A model generated the notes under the pieces. The model saw only the letters and a list, made by a program, of their open reading frames with translations, did no database searches and had not been told where the DNA came from. Below, in pieces: positions 13,568-13,688 of a stretch of DNA of 13,688 nucleotides. Each line of letters starts with the position of its first letter. Within the stretch, counting starts at the first letter, position 1. This DNA comes from an uncultured Alphaproteobacteria bacterium (lineage in GTDB: Bacteria; Pseudomonadota; Alphaproteobacteria; UBA7985; CAJQQZ01). Made by a program: the position numbers and the translations under genes. Location: contig CAJQQJ010000022.1 of assembly GCA_905480445.1 (NCBI GenBank), forward strand, positions 1-13,688. Direction: 5' to 3'.

Positions 13568-13632
13568 AAATGTCCGCAACCGGGACAGAGGGACGACCGT
13601 TCTGCCCAGGCAAAGGAAAGTCAGAGGTACAA

Positions 13633-13688
13633 ATGACATTGGATGACAGCGCTAAACAAATAGTCGAACTGATCGTGGACAGCGGTCG
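13633..13688 (+). CDS. Start of an unidentified gene, 3'-truncated (possibly an alpha/beta hydrolase)
   Basis: Only 18 full codons are present: MTLDDSAKQIVELIVDSG and an Arg or similar at the edge. The ATG has GAGG 5 nt upstream, and the reading frame stays open to the window end. The opening, an acidic residue pair followed by an amphipathic helix ending in SG, resembles the N-terminus of lipase/esterase-type alpha/beta hydrolases (Aes-like), but 18 residues are too few for a firm call. It is divergent from the TIM-barrel gene and may share regulation with it. Confidence 0.5.
   Translation, partial: MTLDDSAKQIVELIVDSG

Larger units (their letters stand above)
13298..13632. other. 335-nt divergent intergenic region
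   Basis: This region separates the minus-strand TIM-barrel gene from a plus-strand gene beginning at 13633. It holds a minus-strand TATTAT next to a 16-bp palindrome (13338-13353) and a candidate plus-strand promoter (13538-13567). A short inverted repeat TGTCC-N7-GGACA lies in the predicted plus-strand leader (about 13571-13587). I see no RNA gene or convincing coding sequence. Confidence 0.6.

Noticed and set aside
13312..13569. 85-codon open frame on the plus strand in the divergent region
   Set aside because: It starts with TTG without a ribosome site, its protein has no recognisable pattern, and it would cover the palindrome and predicted promoters.
1..13688. Mobile element, prophage, CRISPR or anti-phage defence system
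   Set aside because: No transposase, integrase, cas gene, direct-repeat array or known defence domain is seen, and gene style is uniform across the window.

Overview
The window reads as chromosomal DNA of an alphaproteobacterium, probably marine or otherwise free-living, with mid-range G+C. The basis is the dnaG-rpoD pair with an alphaproteobacterial-type RpoD (region 1.1, a long acidic non-conserved region, C-terminus ending in FLDY), together with the types of enzyme around it. The exact genus cannot be read from the sequence. There are no rRNA genes, insertion sequences, phage genes or CRISPR arrays.

Layout. (1) 1-1866, plus strand: the 3' part of a pyridoxal kinase gene (pdxY) and a complete class V PLP aminotransferase, closed by a strong intrinsic terminator. 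(2) 1764-3541, minus strand: an M20 amidohydrolase and a HAD-like phosphatase coupled by a TAATG junction. The HAD gene runs into the 3' end of the aminotransferase. (3) 3642-7657, minus strand: six tightly packed genes in the order alpha/beta-hydrolase-OsmC fusion, ArsC/YffB-like protein, nu-class (YfcG-like) glutathione transferase, LinB-like haloalkane dehalogenase, and two tandem low-molecular-weight protein tyrosine phosphatases. Three junctions overlap by 4 nt (ATGA, ATGA, TTGA) and the other two gaps are 2 and 9 nt, so this is almost certainly one transcription unit. (4) 7761-11845, minus strand: dnaG followed by rpoD, with an intrinsic terminator after rpoD that also separates the pair from the six-gene operon. 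(5) 11986-12061, plus strand: one tRNA with a CAU anticodon, divergent from dnaG. (6) 12143-13297, minus strand: a TIM-barrel protein of the sugar phosphate isomerase/epimerase superfamily. A 335-nt divergent intergenic region separates it from the first codons of a plus-strand gene that leaves the window at 13688.

How the genes fit together. The six-gene operon combines thiol- and glutathione-dependent chemistry (OsmC peroxidase domain, ArsC/YffB fold, GST) with dehalogenation and two redox-sensitive-type phosphatases. I read it as an electrophile, organic-peroxide and halocarbon defence or utilisation unit. This grouping is the most interesting thing in the window, but its joint function is inference. 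dnaG and rpoD are the core replication-primase and housekeeping-sigma pair. Several perfect inverted repeats sit at predicted promoters (3560-3574, 7702-7720, 13338-13353) and are candidate operators. The promoter predicted for dnaG would start transcription at or within a base or two of the ATG, suggesting a leaderless mRNA.
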